From: Prosopocoilus inquinatus
Lineage: Eukaryota > Arthropoda > Insecta > Coleoptera > Lucanidae
Reading direction: 5' to 3'
Length of the DNA: 64,000 bases
Assembly (NCBI GenBank): GCA_036172665.1
Contig: CM069880.1
Coordinates: forward strand, 5,706,501-5,770,500
Shown here: one piece after another, positions 30,846 to 41,899 of the stretch
Numbering within the stretch: position 1 is the stretch's first letter
How the letters are laid out: every line of letters begins with the position of its first letter
Position numbers and translations under genes: made by a program
The notes under the pieces: model-generated
The model's input: only the letters and a program-made list of their open reading frames with translations
Database searches by the model: none
Told to the model about the DNA's origin: nothing

Positions 30846-33126
30846 GCTGTAGTATTCTTCCGGGTAGTCCTCCGCGTTGAGTTCTCTAAAGAACTATTTG
30901 TCTTCTGACAACGTTTCGGCAAGGTCTCACTTGCCATCTTCAGGTCTTCGCTGCTGCTTGCCTGCTTCTGCTCCTCGTCGTTACTCGAGTCACAGTGGCT
31001 TCTGGTCGCGCTGGTGGTGGTTTAAGTACCGTGTTGCGGTCACGCGTCGTTACGCTTGGTGGTTTTTCCGCTTGACTTCTTGTTGTTGGTTGATTGGGTC
31101 GTGCCTGTTGACTGCTTTCTCCTAATCCTGATGGTCCGGGGTTCGCTGGTTTCTGGCTTCGGGTTACTGGTCCTCGACGGTCGGTGGATTTTCGGATCAC
31201 TGGCCTCCAGGTGGGTGGTAGTCGTAAGGCATCATCTCTGGTGTTTAAGTTCATCTGATGTTTCTCGATTTCTATCGCTTCTCGGATGATGCGTTTGGTC
31301 TTGTGTTCTACGCTGGCAATTGTTCTGGTGTTGTCGAAATCTATTTTGTGTGAAGTCGCTTTTACGTGTTGTGCCAATGATGATGTTTTCTCGTCCTTCT
31401 CGACGGCCTTTCGATGTTCTTCTCTCCTGACGCTTATTTTTCTATTTGTTTGGCCTATGTAGACCTTGTCGCAATCTTGACAGGGAATTCCGTACACGCC
31501 TTGGCTTTCCAGTTGTATTTTAGTTTTGACTGTTGGCAGGATGTTTCCAATTTTCTTGTCGGTGTTGAATGATGTCCGGATATTGTGTTTCTTGAGTATT
31601 CTGCTGATCTTCTCTGTTGTCCCTTTAACAAATGGTAGGCATGCTGTTCCTACTATATCTTTTTCCTCTTCCTGTGTCTTGGGTTTGCGTTGGTGTTCGG
31701 CTTTCCTGATTTGTTTGTCCTGATATCCATTTTTTATTAAAGATGAGCGGATTTTCTTCATTTCTTCTACCTTGTTTTCTGAGTCAGCCAATCTTTGGGA
31801 CCGGGTGACGAGGGTCCTTACCACTGATTGCAATTGTGCTGGATGGTGATGTGATTGTGCGTTCAGGTACCGTTCCGTGTGGGTTGGTTTTCGGTATACG
31901 GAATGTCCAAGGCTTCCATCTGGTTTTTTCTTTATAAGTACATCGAGGAATGGAAGTTCGTTGTTTTCTTCGATTTCCATCGTGAACTTGATCTTCGGAT
32001 GGATTTCATTCAGGTGTTGCAGAAATCTTCGTAGTTGTTCTTCTCCATGCTTCCATATTATGAAGGTGTCGTCCATATATCTGAGCCACAGGTGTGGTTT
32101 GTCACTTGCGGTATCGATGGCCCGTACTTCGAAATCCTCCATGAATAAGTTGGCGATTACAGGAGATAATGCTGATCCCATGGGTGATCCTTCTACTTGT
32201 TTATAACGTTGGTTCTTGAAGATGAAGTAGGTGTTCTTCAAGCAGTGCTTCACCAGGTCCATGGTGTCGTCTGGGATGTGGTGTTTTAGATGAATGATAT
32301 CCACTGCTTCGTCTATTGGTATGTTGGTGAATAGTGAGACCACGTCGAAACTTACTAGCAGATCTCCTGGTTCTACGGTGAAGTCCTTTATACGCTCGAT
32401 GAAGTGGCCTGCGTTCTTTACGTAGGATTCTGCTTCTTCGGCGTATGGCTGCAGTCGTTTGGCCAAGAATTTTGCTAGTGGTTGTAACGGTGATCCGATG
32501 GAACTGACGATTGGCCTCAGTGGTATCCCTTCCTTGTGGATTTTTGGTAATCCGTAGAGCTTTGGGCATCTGGATGATTTTTCCCTCGGGATCAATTGTA
32601 ATTGCTGCTCTTGACTGATTGAGCTGGCTTTGATTTTAGCTTTCGTTGTCTTCTCTAAGTATGTCGTTGGATCTGTGGCGATGGTGTTGTACGCTGGGTC
32701 GTTTAGTAGGACCTCCATCTTCGTTTCGTAGTCGTTACGATCCATCACAACGGTGGCGTTTCCTTTGTCGGCTGGAAGTATGACGATTTGTTCATTTTTC
32801 TTCAGCGTGTGTAGAGCTTGTAGTTCTTCTCGAGATAGGTTCCTCTTTGGTGGTTTTGCTCGTCTTAGGATTTGGGATACATCTTGTCGTATTGTCTCCG
32901 CTGTGTCCTCCGGTAATCCGATGATGGATGCTTCCACACTGCATATTATGTTCTCCATTGGTATGCTGGCTGGTGCTACAGCGTAGTTGAAACCCTTGGC
33001 CAGTACACTTTTGCTGGCTTCGTCGAGTGGATAGCTTGATACGTTATGAACAACTTTCTCCAATACGAGCGGTGTTACATGTTCCTTCGGCTTTTGTTCT
33101 TTTTGTAGGTGTTCGAACTTCTTCTT
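30846..33126 (-). mobile_element. Penelope-like element copy C (longest copy, minus)
   Basis: Copy C is the most complete of four near-identical copies, with almost the entire coding region and a 3' UTR of about 95 bp. Its 5' end is lost at the junction with copy D near 33126/33127, where a CTGCAG is shared. No terminal repeat (pLTR) was found upstream, because copy D occupies that place. Confidence 0.95.
30940..33126 (-). CDS. Penelope-like reverse transcriptase with GIY-YIG endonuclease
   Basis: The frame is open for 745 residues from 33177, but about the first 17 come from copy D, so the native part begins near KKKFEHLQKEQKPKEHVTP. Domains in order: N-terminal region, RT block ILPADKGNATVVMDR (about residue 140), GLPKIHKEGIPLRPIV (about 210), motif A SFDVVSLF (about 278), motif B SPMGSALSP, motif C YMDD (about 367) and the FLDVLIKKKPDG block. 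The GIY-YIG domain follows from about residue 560, with a CxxC (GVYGIPCQDC) and YIGQT, and then a basic TRSR-rich tail. It is a retroelement enzyme that makes cDNA primed at a nicked target. All visible catalytic residues are present, but the 5' end is missing. Confidence 0.93.
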   Translation of the reverse strand, partial: KKKFEHLQKEQKPKEHVTPLVLEKVVHNVSSYPLDEASKSVLAKGFNYAVAPASIPMENIICSVEASIIGLPEDTAETIRQDVSQILRRAKPPKRNLSREELQALHTLKKNEQIVILPADKGNATVVMDRNDYETKMEVLLNDPAYNTIATDPTTYLEKTTKAKIKASSISQEQQLQLIPREKSSRCPKLYGLPKIHKEGIPLRPIVSSIGSPLQPLAKFLAKRLQPYAEEAESYVKNAGHFIERIKDFTVEPGDLLVSFDVVSLFTNIPIDEAVDIIHLKHHIPDDTMDLVKHCLKNTYFIFKNQRYKQVEGSPMGSALSPVIANLFMEDFEVRAIDTASDKPHLWLRYMDDTFIIWKHGEEQLRRFLQHLNEIHPKIKFTMEIEENNELPFLDVLIKKKPDGSLGHSVYRKPTHTERYLNAQSHHHPAQLQSVVRTLVTRSQRLADSENKVEEMKKIRSSLIKNGYQDKQIRKAEHQRKPKTQEEEKDIVGTACLPFVKGTTEKISRILKKHNIRTSFNTDKKIGNILPTVKTKIQLESQGVYGIPCQDCDKVYIGQTNRKISVRREEHRKAVEKDEKTSSLAQHVKATSHKIDFDNTRTIASVEHKTKRIIREAIEIEKHQMNLNTRDDALRLPPTWRPVIRKSTDRRGPVTRSQKPANPGPSGLGESSQQARPNQPTTRSQAEKPPSVTTRDRNTVLKPPPARPEATVTRVTTRSRSRQAAAKT

Positions 33127-34641
33127 CTGCAGCCATACGCCGAAGAAGCAGAATCCTACGTAAAGAACGCAGGCCACTTCATCGAGCGTATAAAGGACTT
33201 CACCGTAGAACCAGGAGATCTGCTAGTAAGTTTCGACGTGGTCTCACTATTCACCAACATACCAATAGACGAAGCAGTGGATATCATTCATCTAAAACAC
33301 CACATCCCAGACGACACCATGGACCTGGTGAAGCACTGCTTGAAGAACACCTACTTCATCTTCAAGAACCAACGTTATAAACAAGTAGAAGGATCACCCA
33401 TGGGATCAGCATTATCTCCTGTAATCGCCAACTTATTCATGGAGGATTTCGAAGTACGGGCCATCGATACCGCAAGTGACAAACCACACCTGTGGCTCAG
33501 ATATATGGACGACACCTTCATAATATGGAAGCATGGAGAAGAACAACTACGAAGATTTCTGCAACACCTGAATGAAATCCATCCGAAGATCAAGTTCACG
33601 ATGGAAATCGAAGAAAACAACGAACTTCCATTCCTCGATGTACTTATAAAGAAAAAACCAGATGGAAGCCTTGGACATTCCGTATACCGAAAACCAACCC
33701 ACACGGAACGGTACCTGAACGCACAATCACATCACCATCCAGCACAATTGCAATCAGTGGTAAGGACCCTCGTCACCCGGTCCCAAAGATTGGCTGACTC
33801 AGAAAACAAGGTAGAAGAAATGAAGAAAATCCGCTCATCTTTAATAAAAAATGGATATCAGGACAAACAAATCAGGAAAGCCGAACACCAACGCAAACCC
33901 AAGACACAGGAAGAGGAAAAAGATATAGTAGGAACAGCATGCCTACCATTTGTTAAAGGGACAACAGAGAAGATCAGCAGAATACTCAAGAAACACAATA
34001 TCCGGACATCATTCAACACCGACAAGAAAATTGGAAACATCCTGCCAACAGTCAAAACTAAAATACAACTGGAAAGCCAAGGCGTGTACGGAATTCCCTG
34101 TCAAGATTGCGACAAGGTCTACATAGGCCAAACAAATAGAAAAATAAGCGTCAGGAGAGAAGAACATCGAAAGGCCGTCGAGAAGGACGAGAAAACATCA
34201 TCATTGGCACAACACGTAAAAGCGACTTCACACAAAATAGATTTCGACAACACCAGAACAATTGCCAGCGTAGAACACAAGACCAAACGCATCATCCGAG
34301 AAGCGATAGAAATCGAGAAACATCAGATGAACTTAAACACCAGAGATGATGCCTTACGACTACCACCCACCTGGAGGCCAGTGATCCGAAAATCCACCGA
34401 CCGTCGAGGACCAGTAACCCGAAGCCAGAAACCAGCGAACCCCGGACCATCAGGATTAGGAGAAAGCAGTCAACAGGCACGACCCAATCAACCAACAACA
34501 AGAAGTCAAGCGGAAAAACCACCAAGCGTAACGACGCGTGACCGCAACACGGTACTTAAACCACCACCAGCGCGACCAGAAGCCACTGTGACTCGAGTAA
34601 CGACGAGGAGCAGAAGCAGGCAAGCAGCAGCGAAGACCTGA
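33127..34641 (+). CDS. Penelope-like RT and GIY-YIG protein, truncated, copy D
   Basis: The 510-residue open frame starts at 33109 in sequence from copy C. Native residues begin at LQPYAEEAESYVKNAGHF. RT motifs A, B and C (YMDD), the GIY-YIG domain (GVYGIPCQDC) and the basic tail are intact and read the same as in copy C. The fingers of RT are absent, so it is probably inactive alone. Confidence 0.9.
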   Translation: MQPYAEEAESYVKNAGHFIERIKDFTVEPGDLLVSFDVVSLFTNIPIDEAVDIIHLKHHIPDDTMDLVKHCLKNTYFIFKNQRYKQVEGSPMGSALSPVIANLFMEDFEVRAIDTASDKPHLWLRYMDDTFIIWKHGEEQLRRFLQHLNEIHPKIKFTMEIEENNELPFLDVLIKKKPDGSLGHSVYRKPTHTERYLNAQSHHHPAQLQSVVRTLVTRSQRLADSENKVEEMKKIRSSLIKNGYQDKQIRKAEHQRKPKTQEEEKDIVGTACLPFVKGTTEKISRILKKHNIRTSFNTDKKIGNILPTVKTKIQLESQGVYGIPCQDCDKVYIGQTNRKISVRREEHRKAVEKDEKTSSLAQHVKATSHKIDFDNTRTIASVEHKTKRIIREAIEIEKHQMNLNTRDDALRLPPTWRPVIRKSTDRRGPVTRSQKPANPGPSGLGESSQQARPNQPTTRSQAEKPPSVTTRDRNTVLKPPPARPEATVTRVTTRSRSRQAAAKT

Positions 34642-34766
34642 AGATGGCAAGTGAGACCTTGCCGAAACGTTGTCAGAAGACAAATAGTTCTTTAGAGAAC
34701 TCAACGCGGAGGACTACCCGGAAGAATACTACAGCATTCAACACCCGCGGAAGCCTACGGATTAAC
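33127..34766 (+). mobile_element. Penelope-like element copy D (5'-truncated, plus)
   Basis: Copy D matches C in inverted orientation from the CTGCAGCCATACGCC point to the 3' end, and B including the terminal GGAAGCCTACGGATTAAC. It forms an inverted pair with C with no spacer. Its 3' end leads into an AT run flanked by a perfect inverted copy of the terminal 31 bp (34736-34821). Confidence 0.95.
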
Positions 34767-34821
34767 ATATATATATATATATATATATATGTTAATCCGT
34801 AGGCTTCCGCGGGTGTTGAAT
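34736..34821. repeat. Perfect 31-bp palindrome around (AT)12 at the Penelope 3' end
   Basis: Arms 34736-34766 and 34791-34821 are exact reverse complements of the last 31 bp of copy D. They enclose (AT)n at 34767-34790. Another TA run follows (34821-34836). The right arm could be a minimal inverted Penelope 3' end from a second insertion or from hairpin repair. Confidence 0.9.
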
Positions 34822-34839
34822 ATATATATATATATAATC

Positions 34840-35080
34840 CAGGTAAAAGGTTAACGCCAGTACACTACAAAGTAAAGAGGGAGGTTAACGGCACTAATTG
34901 TCAAGGAAAAGTAAAAGGTGTAAGGTGTAAACAACTTGGAGATGAAACATAACAAATGGACCACAGACCAGGAGACCAGGAGAATGCACATTTGTCACGA
35001 CCACTAGGACCTTCATTTCGATAGGCTACATGTAGCAGTAAGCAACGGAGTCAACGAGGTCATCCTGCGTCATTTCTAAG
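34840..35080. other. Short non-coding flank
   Basis: Nothing was recognised. Confidence 0.4.
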
Positions 35081-35400
35081 GCCAGAAAATTATTTTGATA
35101 ATTTAGAGTTTCCAGTTCTGATATTCTCTTTAGGAAAGTGCTTATTATCTTTGACCTTGGCTTGGTAGGTCAGGGTTTCGATTTGATTCTCGTAAGTTTT
35201 TAATTTTGCTTTCAGATCTTGTTTGTTGATTTGTATATTTAAGACAATTTCTCTTAATTCTTTCAGTGCCGTTTTAATTGAAATTTCATCATCCTACGAG
35301 TTAGACTTATCAAATTTGTCGGACCAAGTTTGCCTGCTTTCTTTTTGGACTGGTTCATTCCTTTCCAGGTTGTTTACTTAAGTGAGCATTTAAAATGCTA
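35080..35400 (-). pseudogene. Coiled-coil protein fragment, unidentified
   Basis: The minus strand reads ISIKTALKELREIVLNIQIN, then KQDLKAKLKTYENQIETLTY and KVKDNKHFPKENIRTGN, a heptad-like coiled coil without stops for about 80 codons. Upstream there is a frameshift. It could be gag-like or from an endonuclease-lacking element. The family is unknown. Confidence 0.35.
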
Positions 35401-35879
35401 GCTAGCTAATTTTTATCTGGCGGACTCTGTACAATATCGATAGGAAGATGTGTCTGTGCATCCAATGTGCAAGCGATGCCTTTAGTAAGTGGCCAAAAAG
35501 AGTTCGTGGGAAATTTTATATTTGCAGCTGCAGTGCATTCAAATGATAAATAGGCATATAAGTTAAATTAAAATTAGCACAGGCTGAGCTAAATCAGCGA
35601 GATTGAAGCACGCTATTTTTATTGCTTTGCGCTGCGAAGGACAGTTTCTTGCCCGCCCGAAATTGGGCGGGCGTTCTTTTCTCACTTGAAGAATGCTTCT
35701 TCCATTAGCGTGAATAAGCGTGAGAGAAACCACTAAATAAATGAGAATTACTCATAGATCAGAGACACGTCTAATGAATACGGTGGTCAAAACTAAATTG
35801 TTGATGAAACAATGGTAATAATCACTACTGCTGGATCAAGAATTTGTCACGTTTAGTTTCAAAACAAACCTCGCACCAC

Positions 35880-38800
35880 GAGAAATACATTTGCGAAAAA
35901 TGTTTTTGTTGTGTATGCCGATTTCGAAGCTTTACTAAAACATGTAGATAGAGTGAAACCAAATTCAAATAAATCTTTCACATTGAAACGTTACTATTGC
36001 GAATTTAGGGGTTCACCAATTATCATCGTTAAATTTCAGAACACTTTAATTACAAACTGAGCTGCAGACTTGTCTATCAACTAACACTTCTACAAAATGT
36101 ACTTTCTATTTATTCGAGGTATGAAGCTTTCGCTTGCTGACTTCTCACTGAACTAACTGGCGCACCTATGCGGACTTTTATAACAGATCTCTATCTTCTC
36201 GAACTTGCTGGAACCAACAAGAAGCTTCGATAACGTTCTGTGAAGCAAGACGACGTGGCTGTACTAAAAATAGATCTACTTGCGCGTCACGGCTGTAATT
36301 ACGAACATGAACCCTATTCTTTTGCATATTATATTAAATGTAGTTTTAACGATTATTAGTAAAAATTAAACATATACCGTGGTGGGAATGCGGCTACAGA
36401 ATTTATTAGATCATGATGAATAAATGTACGACAAATATTTAAAGAAAATTGAACAAATGATTGATTTAACGCATGAAGAAAAACAGGCCTATGGTCGTGC
36501 AACAGTGTGTCATATTTGTGAAAAGCCAATTTTGGATGCCAAGGAAAAAGTGTGCGACCACGAACATTTATCGGGAGCATTCAGAGGCGCCGCAGATTCT
36601 GTTTGTAACGTAAATTTTAAGATAAGAACATTCATTCCCGTTTTCTTTCATAATCTTTCTAATTACAATTATTTGAGAAAACAACGGCATTAGAAGGACA
36701 AGACATCGACGTAATCGCGCAAAATAAAGAAAAATATATTTATATCTTTCTTAAAAGTGATACATGTGGGGGAGAAAAATTGGGAAATATTTCCGAGATG
36801 ATGAAAAGTTTAAATTAGTACGGCAAAAAGGAATATTTCCGTACAACTCGATTGGATTTTTCAAATTTACCTACTAGAAGAAACTTTTACGTATTATATG
36901 ATAAACACGTACGAGATGAAGAATATGAAAGACCACGAAATGTTTCAAACTTATTTAATTGAAAACTATGGGTGATTACAATAAGGTGTATTTAAAATCA
37001 GACGTCTTACTTTTAGCAGACGTGTTTGGAAATTTTAGAGACCCCTTTATTAGTCATTAAAAACTAGATTTTTGCCATTTTTTTACCGCTCCAGGGTTAA
37101 GTTGAGATGCAATATTACAAAGAACAAAAATTAAGTTAGAATTACTAGAAGACGTTGATCTGTTACATTTTTTCAGAATGGGCATTCGAAGAGGTGTTAG
37201 TATGTGCACTAAAAGAATTGAGAATGCTAATAATCAATTTTTACAAAGTTTCGAATCTGAAAAATCAACTAATTTGATACTTTACCTGAGTACTACAAAT
37301 TTATACGGGCATGCGATGTGTTGGAGATATCCATGGGGTGGATTTACGTGGTTAAATCCAGAGGAAATTGATTCGAAGTTGATTTAGAATATTCTATTCA
37401 TTTACATGAAAATCAGAATGGTTTCCATTTTGTCCAGAGAATACTGGATGTTTGAGTGAAGATGCACCAAACGCGGTATGTGGGTAGATATAGACAAAAG
37501 AAATAAAAATTGCTTACAGAAAAAAAATTAAAGAATAGGTCTTGAGGAAATTGAAGAAAAAGTGGAGTATATTTTTAAAATGTACATGGGATAAGGATGA
37601 ATGGCATCCTTAACCTGCTTTAAACCTTTGTAATGTTTGCTGATTTATTATTATTAAGAAATCATGTTAGAAGTGATTTAGAATTTGCGCGAATTGATTG
37701 TAATTTGTAAATTTCAACAGTTTATTAATGTGTGTTTGTGAATGAATTGTTATACGTGTTAGCTATGGACGATTTGACGAATATGGAGATGTGCATTTGT
37801 TATACGGAGAATGTCAAGAAAACGCGAGATTATCAGCACGTCTGCATGTGGAAAGGTTTCCTAATCGTCAACGATATCTACATCACCAAAGGTTCATCAG
37901 AATAGCCCAGCGTCTAGGTGAAAGAAGCTTCTCAATATGGTTGACAACAACCCCAACATAAGCACACGGGAGGCTGCTCGCCGTACAGGACGGTGTAGCA
38001 CATATGGAGTGAACTATAAATCTAGCAAAATTTTTAGCGATCACTTAGTTGCAATAGAATTTATCTAAAGTACAAGTAAATATAATAACCTTTATATGTG
38101 GGATTTTATGTCTTGGAAATTTCAAAAATGGTGATATACATTTTGATTACAATTCATAAAGCGAAAATATAATAATCAAGCAACTTTAATATCAAAGCGC
38201 GGACGAAGATTTACCTTGGGTTATCGGTCACGTCTAGCGTTGCGTCGTTTACGCTTTAAGCCGTTGGCTATTTAAGCGGTCGACTTGACGAGCTTCTGAC
38301 AACGCCAAATCGCTAAATTTTAGTCATTTGTTTTACAGGTATTGAGAAATTGAATTATGGAATATTTTACCTGATAACTCAAGGTAAATTTTCATCCGCA
38401 CATTGCTTATTATATACCAATACAGATAGTTTAATACTGACCGTTGATACAGATAACATATACGAAGATATTAAGCAGTATTTAAATAAATTAAATTTGA
38501 CACTTCAAATTATCCACAAGATAATATTCACAAAATGCCTCAAACCGAATCAGTCATTAGATGATTCAAACACGAACATGCAGGACAATTAATAGAATCT
38601 TTTATAAGTACAGGTGCAAAAGCTTATTATGTCAAACTTATTTCAAAATGTATCAAGAAAGCGAGAAGTTACGTCATCGATAAACATTTAACTGTAAATG
38701 GTTATAAAGAAATCATAGAACAAGAAGGTTTCATTTATAAAAATGTACGTATTTCATTCCGATTTGCATACGCAGAGGTAGGAAATAAAATAGCATTATC

Positions 38801-38942
38801 TGCAAAAGATGACAAACGGTATATTTTAGGCGATAAAATTCATACTTTAGTATCGGGTCACCATAAAATAAGTGATTTAGAGAAAGAAAAATTAAACGAA
38901 TTAATTCTGGAGATGGAGAAAGAGTTGAAAAATATGGTTTGA
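35880..38942 (+). pseudogene. Polinton/Maverick-type family-B DNA polymerase, decayed
   Basis: This is a protein-primed family-B polymerase remnant. The exonuclease I motif VVYADFEALL is at about 35905-35935. A zinc-binding block CHICEKPI...KVCDHEHL...GAADSVCN (about 36508-36610) precedes FFHNLSNYNY, exonuclease II. The lines [13 protein letters not shown] and GIRRGVSMCTKRIENANN lie at about 37000-37230. The first polymerase motif reads LSTTNLYG where an Asp is expected. The second catalytic motif reads NTDS at 38419-38430 where DTDS is expected. The tail FIYKNVRISF...EMEKELKNMV ends at a TGA near 38940. Many stops and frameshifts and a transposase fragment (37775-38000) interrupt it. It replicated the element's own DNA when intact. 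It cannot do so now. Confidence 0.8.
37775..38000 (+). pseudogene. DNA transposase N-terminal fragment inside the polymerase remnant
   Basis: The plus strand reads GRFDEYGDVHLLYGECQENA, then RLSARLHVERFPNRQRYLHH and RFIRIAQRLGE, a helix-turn-helix N-terminus of a mariner/Tc-related transposase family. It is related in pattern to 15465-15124. No catalytic domain follows. The insertion separates the polymerase motifs at 37300 and 38419. Confidence 0.6.
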
Positions 38943-38970
38943 ATATTTGTTGTAAATATTACATGTAATC

Positions 38971-39050
38971 AATAAAAATGTAGAAGAAATGGTAAAAATG
39001 TATTAATTGTAAACGTATTTGTTGTAAACAATACATGTAATCAATAAAAA
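38971..39050 (+). terminator. Duplicated AATAAA polyadenylation-type signals
   Basis: Two near-identical segments (ACATGTAATCAATAAAAATG) at about 38960-38981 and 39029-39050 lie just after the polymerase remnant. Each carries AATAAA. They sit between the convergent polymerase and integrase remnants, so they may have been their 3' processing region. Confidence 0.45.
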
Positions 39051-39059
39051 TGTGTCATA

Positions 39060-41545
39060 AGATATTGTGTTTTGGTACCCTAGCATCATGTTCCGAACTC
39101 AACCCGAGGTAACTAACGAAGATTTTATTGCCTTTTTCCGTATTACATTAATTAAATACACATCTGGATCTTTCACTTTTTTTTAATTCGTATTTATAAA
39201 ATCCACCGAGTATAGCTTCATCGTCCGCATCTTTAATTAAGTTCTGGGAAAAGGATTCTTCGCCGATGTGACCTTAAATATCTCATTCGACCAATTAGGG
39301 GAGTACATTTTTGAAAATGCTTGTCTGTATTTACTGATTCACACATAATCTCCAACTTAAAATTTTGCACTTCTTGGATCCAAAATTTTAATATTGGCTG
39401 TAGACGGAGTGTAAAATACTTTTCGCATTTCTTCGACTTATCTTGCTAGGTTTGTAACCGGTCGTACATTTTTTGTTTCAATGTTGTTTTAAATCGTTCA
39501 ATTATCGAATTTTTAAATTAGAATAAGTACTGTAGTGATATTTTTTTAATTCTAATACTTCATTAAATGTTGGAGGTCTGCATTGTAGAATTTCTTTCCG
39601 TATCTGTTTGTAGATTTTTCGGTACAGAATTTTCACCTTCAGATAAAATTAATTATAAAACTTTGGTTACTTATTTACCTGTCTTATTTTGTAACAGTAT
39701 TCACCAAGCATATACTGGGTGTATCAGAAATACGTGTGTTAATTTTAAACCATAGAAGAACTCGCCAAGCTGAACAATTTTATTTTCTGGCATTTTGAAA
39801 ATATCGTCATTTTTTCGTAATCTTTTTACCCCTATTTTTGAGCAAACGAGTCGTTTGATGTTTGAACTGAACCAACTTTTCTAAAAACCATGGCAACCAC
39901 AGCAGATACAACTACATATTATGTATAATGTGTCAAAACAGTTGTCATTTTTAAAAACGTACACAACTTTTCTAATCAAGAATTAACAGATACTCTCGTG
40001 GTTTATCGTAGAGCTTGTGGAAATGCTGAATGGACGAAGACTGCGGTTCGTTTCCTAATTGTATTTTACCCAACAGGCAAACATTTCAAATAACTGTCCA
40101 AATTTTCCAGGATCATGGCTTATTTCAACTTCTAGACCGTGGCTGACCTCGTACTGAATGTTGAAGAAAACACTTTGGATGCTGTAAATGTGGCCGGTAC
40201 AATTACCCGAAGACACGCACTTCAGTAAGGTGTATCGCATTTGACAGATTTTGGCAAATTCTAAAAGAGCAATACTTAGGTGCAATTACAGTTTTGCTTC
40301 ACTGTGTTTAAGGATTATAATAATGAACAATTATTTGTTTCCGACAAGTTATAAACGCAATTTCTGTTCAAATTTAGTAAATGTGTCATTATAACAATAG
40401 GGTACATGGCAATAATATAAAATTATTAATTAAAGCTCTCTAATCGAGAGTGTAGTCAATAGCACACGTGAAAACACTAAATTTGTACGCTGTTTCTATT
40501 TATTATTCTCTTAAATTAATAAATAAAATCGAAAATATTCAAATATAAATCACGTGGTTCAAAAGGCTTTCCATTCGTTGTGACGTCAGTGTTCATAAAT
40601 TGTCACTTGACGTTTATGTTGTATGCAGACCCTTGTCAAATAGTTTTAATGTTTGCTCTTAATATGTACTGAAAAATATAGTTTTAATTTAAGCAACAAT
40701 TACGAAGTGAATATCTTAAAGATATTATTATACTTTTTTACTTTGTTGGTGAGAAATTTGTGGTGGAAATTTTTCGCCATTGAGTAAGGTTGGGAACACT
40801 AAATTCTGTGAAACGCTTATAAATAAGTTATTCGGAATTCTTGCACAGGTATTTTTACACTATAGCACAGCACAGTACTGATAATATGTTTTACTATTTA
40901 TTGTAATAAGTTTTATGTGTTCGTATTGATATTCACTTATTACGATTTGACAACATATGAACATTGATGTGACACGGTCAGAATGTGCGTTTTGGCGGGA
41001 ATTTAATCATTTCAAATTTCTTTAATTTTTTACGGCTTTAATATTCATTTATCAAAAAAAAGAGATATATCTAAATTACTTTCAAATAAAATTTAAAAAA
41101 ATGTATATTAATGTACCCTATTGACTTTTTATGTGACTTTTTCGTTTCTATGACAACAGAATTTTCCGATACCAGAGGCGGGTATAGATTTTAACACGTA
41201 ATACGTTTCAATTTTTAAAACAGTTTAGACAGCTTTAAATAAAAAATGTCAAATAGAAAAAATATTTCATTTAGCTAACTGCACTCTGTGTTAAAATTAA
41301 CACACGTATATCGGATAGAAAATGCGTTGATCACTGCCAGAACTTGTATCCTTTGTTTTCTCGGAACAAGGAAGCATTTCAATTAAGTCTGCTTGGAAGA
41401 GATCTCTGAGACCTTTTATTATTACTTGACGTTGGCGAAAATGTTTCCTTGCTAGTTTGTGCCAGATTAGACATTCAACAAATAATGTAGTTGCACAAAG
41501 TAAAGCTGCGCAAGAAAACGAGATATGGTCTCCCACATTCAATGT
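39060..41545 (-). pseudogene. Retroviral-type integrase of Polinton/Maverick, split
   Basis: The N-terminal part lies at 41542-41310 (minus): WHKLARKHFRQRQVIIKGLRD then LFQADLIEML, with the first catalytic Asp. The second part runs 39720-39060: ILSEGENSVPKNLQTDT with the second Asp, SIIERF with the catalytic Glu, SPNWSNEIFKVTSAKNPF, GGFYKYELKK, and a chromodomain-like end near 39100. An element of about 1.57 kb (39719-41308) splits it, and several frameshifts are present. It is convergent with the polymerase remnant, with only about 110 bp between them. The enzyme inserted the element's DNA when intact. Confidence 0.75.
39719..41308. mobile_element. DNA transposon derivative inserted in the integrase remnant
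   Basis: ACGTGTGTTAATTTTAA at about 39732-39748 is mirrored by TTAAAATTAACACACGT at about 41292-41308. Inside, the plus strand at 39970-40330 reads NQELTDTLVVYRRACGNAEW, then VAGTITRRHALQ after frameshifts, the N-terminal DNA-binding part of a mariner/Tc3-like transposase. The catalytic domain is not recognisable. It is a decayed or non-autonomous copy. Confidence 0.6.
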
Positions 41546-41899
41546 TCTTCATATTAAAGTATCAGTACAATCTGTACCGTTGATAGATACTTTCCTGGTT
41601 TCTTGGTTTACTTTTTTAACAATGCAAGTTTCTTGGGTCGTGTATGTTATTTGATAACCTCTTCGGCGATAAGATGTTCACCCTGAAAGTCTAATACTGT
41701 TTCGTAAAATAATAGTGTAACAGAAATATGTTTCCTAACACCGTTCTTGTAAATATGTCTGCCATATTTATCAATCGTCATTGTTAACTAATCAACAAAG
41801 ACGTCGTCACACTGAAGAATGTCCTCGGTGACGTTTTGTTAAATAACTAATGGCTACAGAATAATTTTAGGATTATCCCAGCATTGATACTGCGTACAT

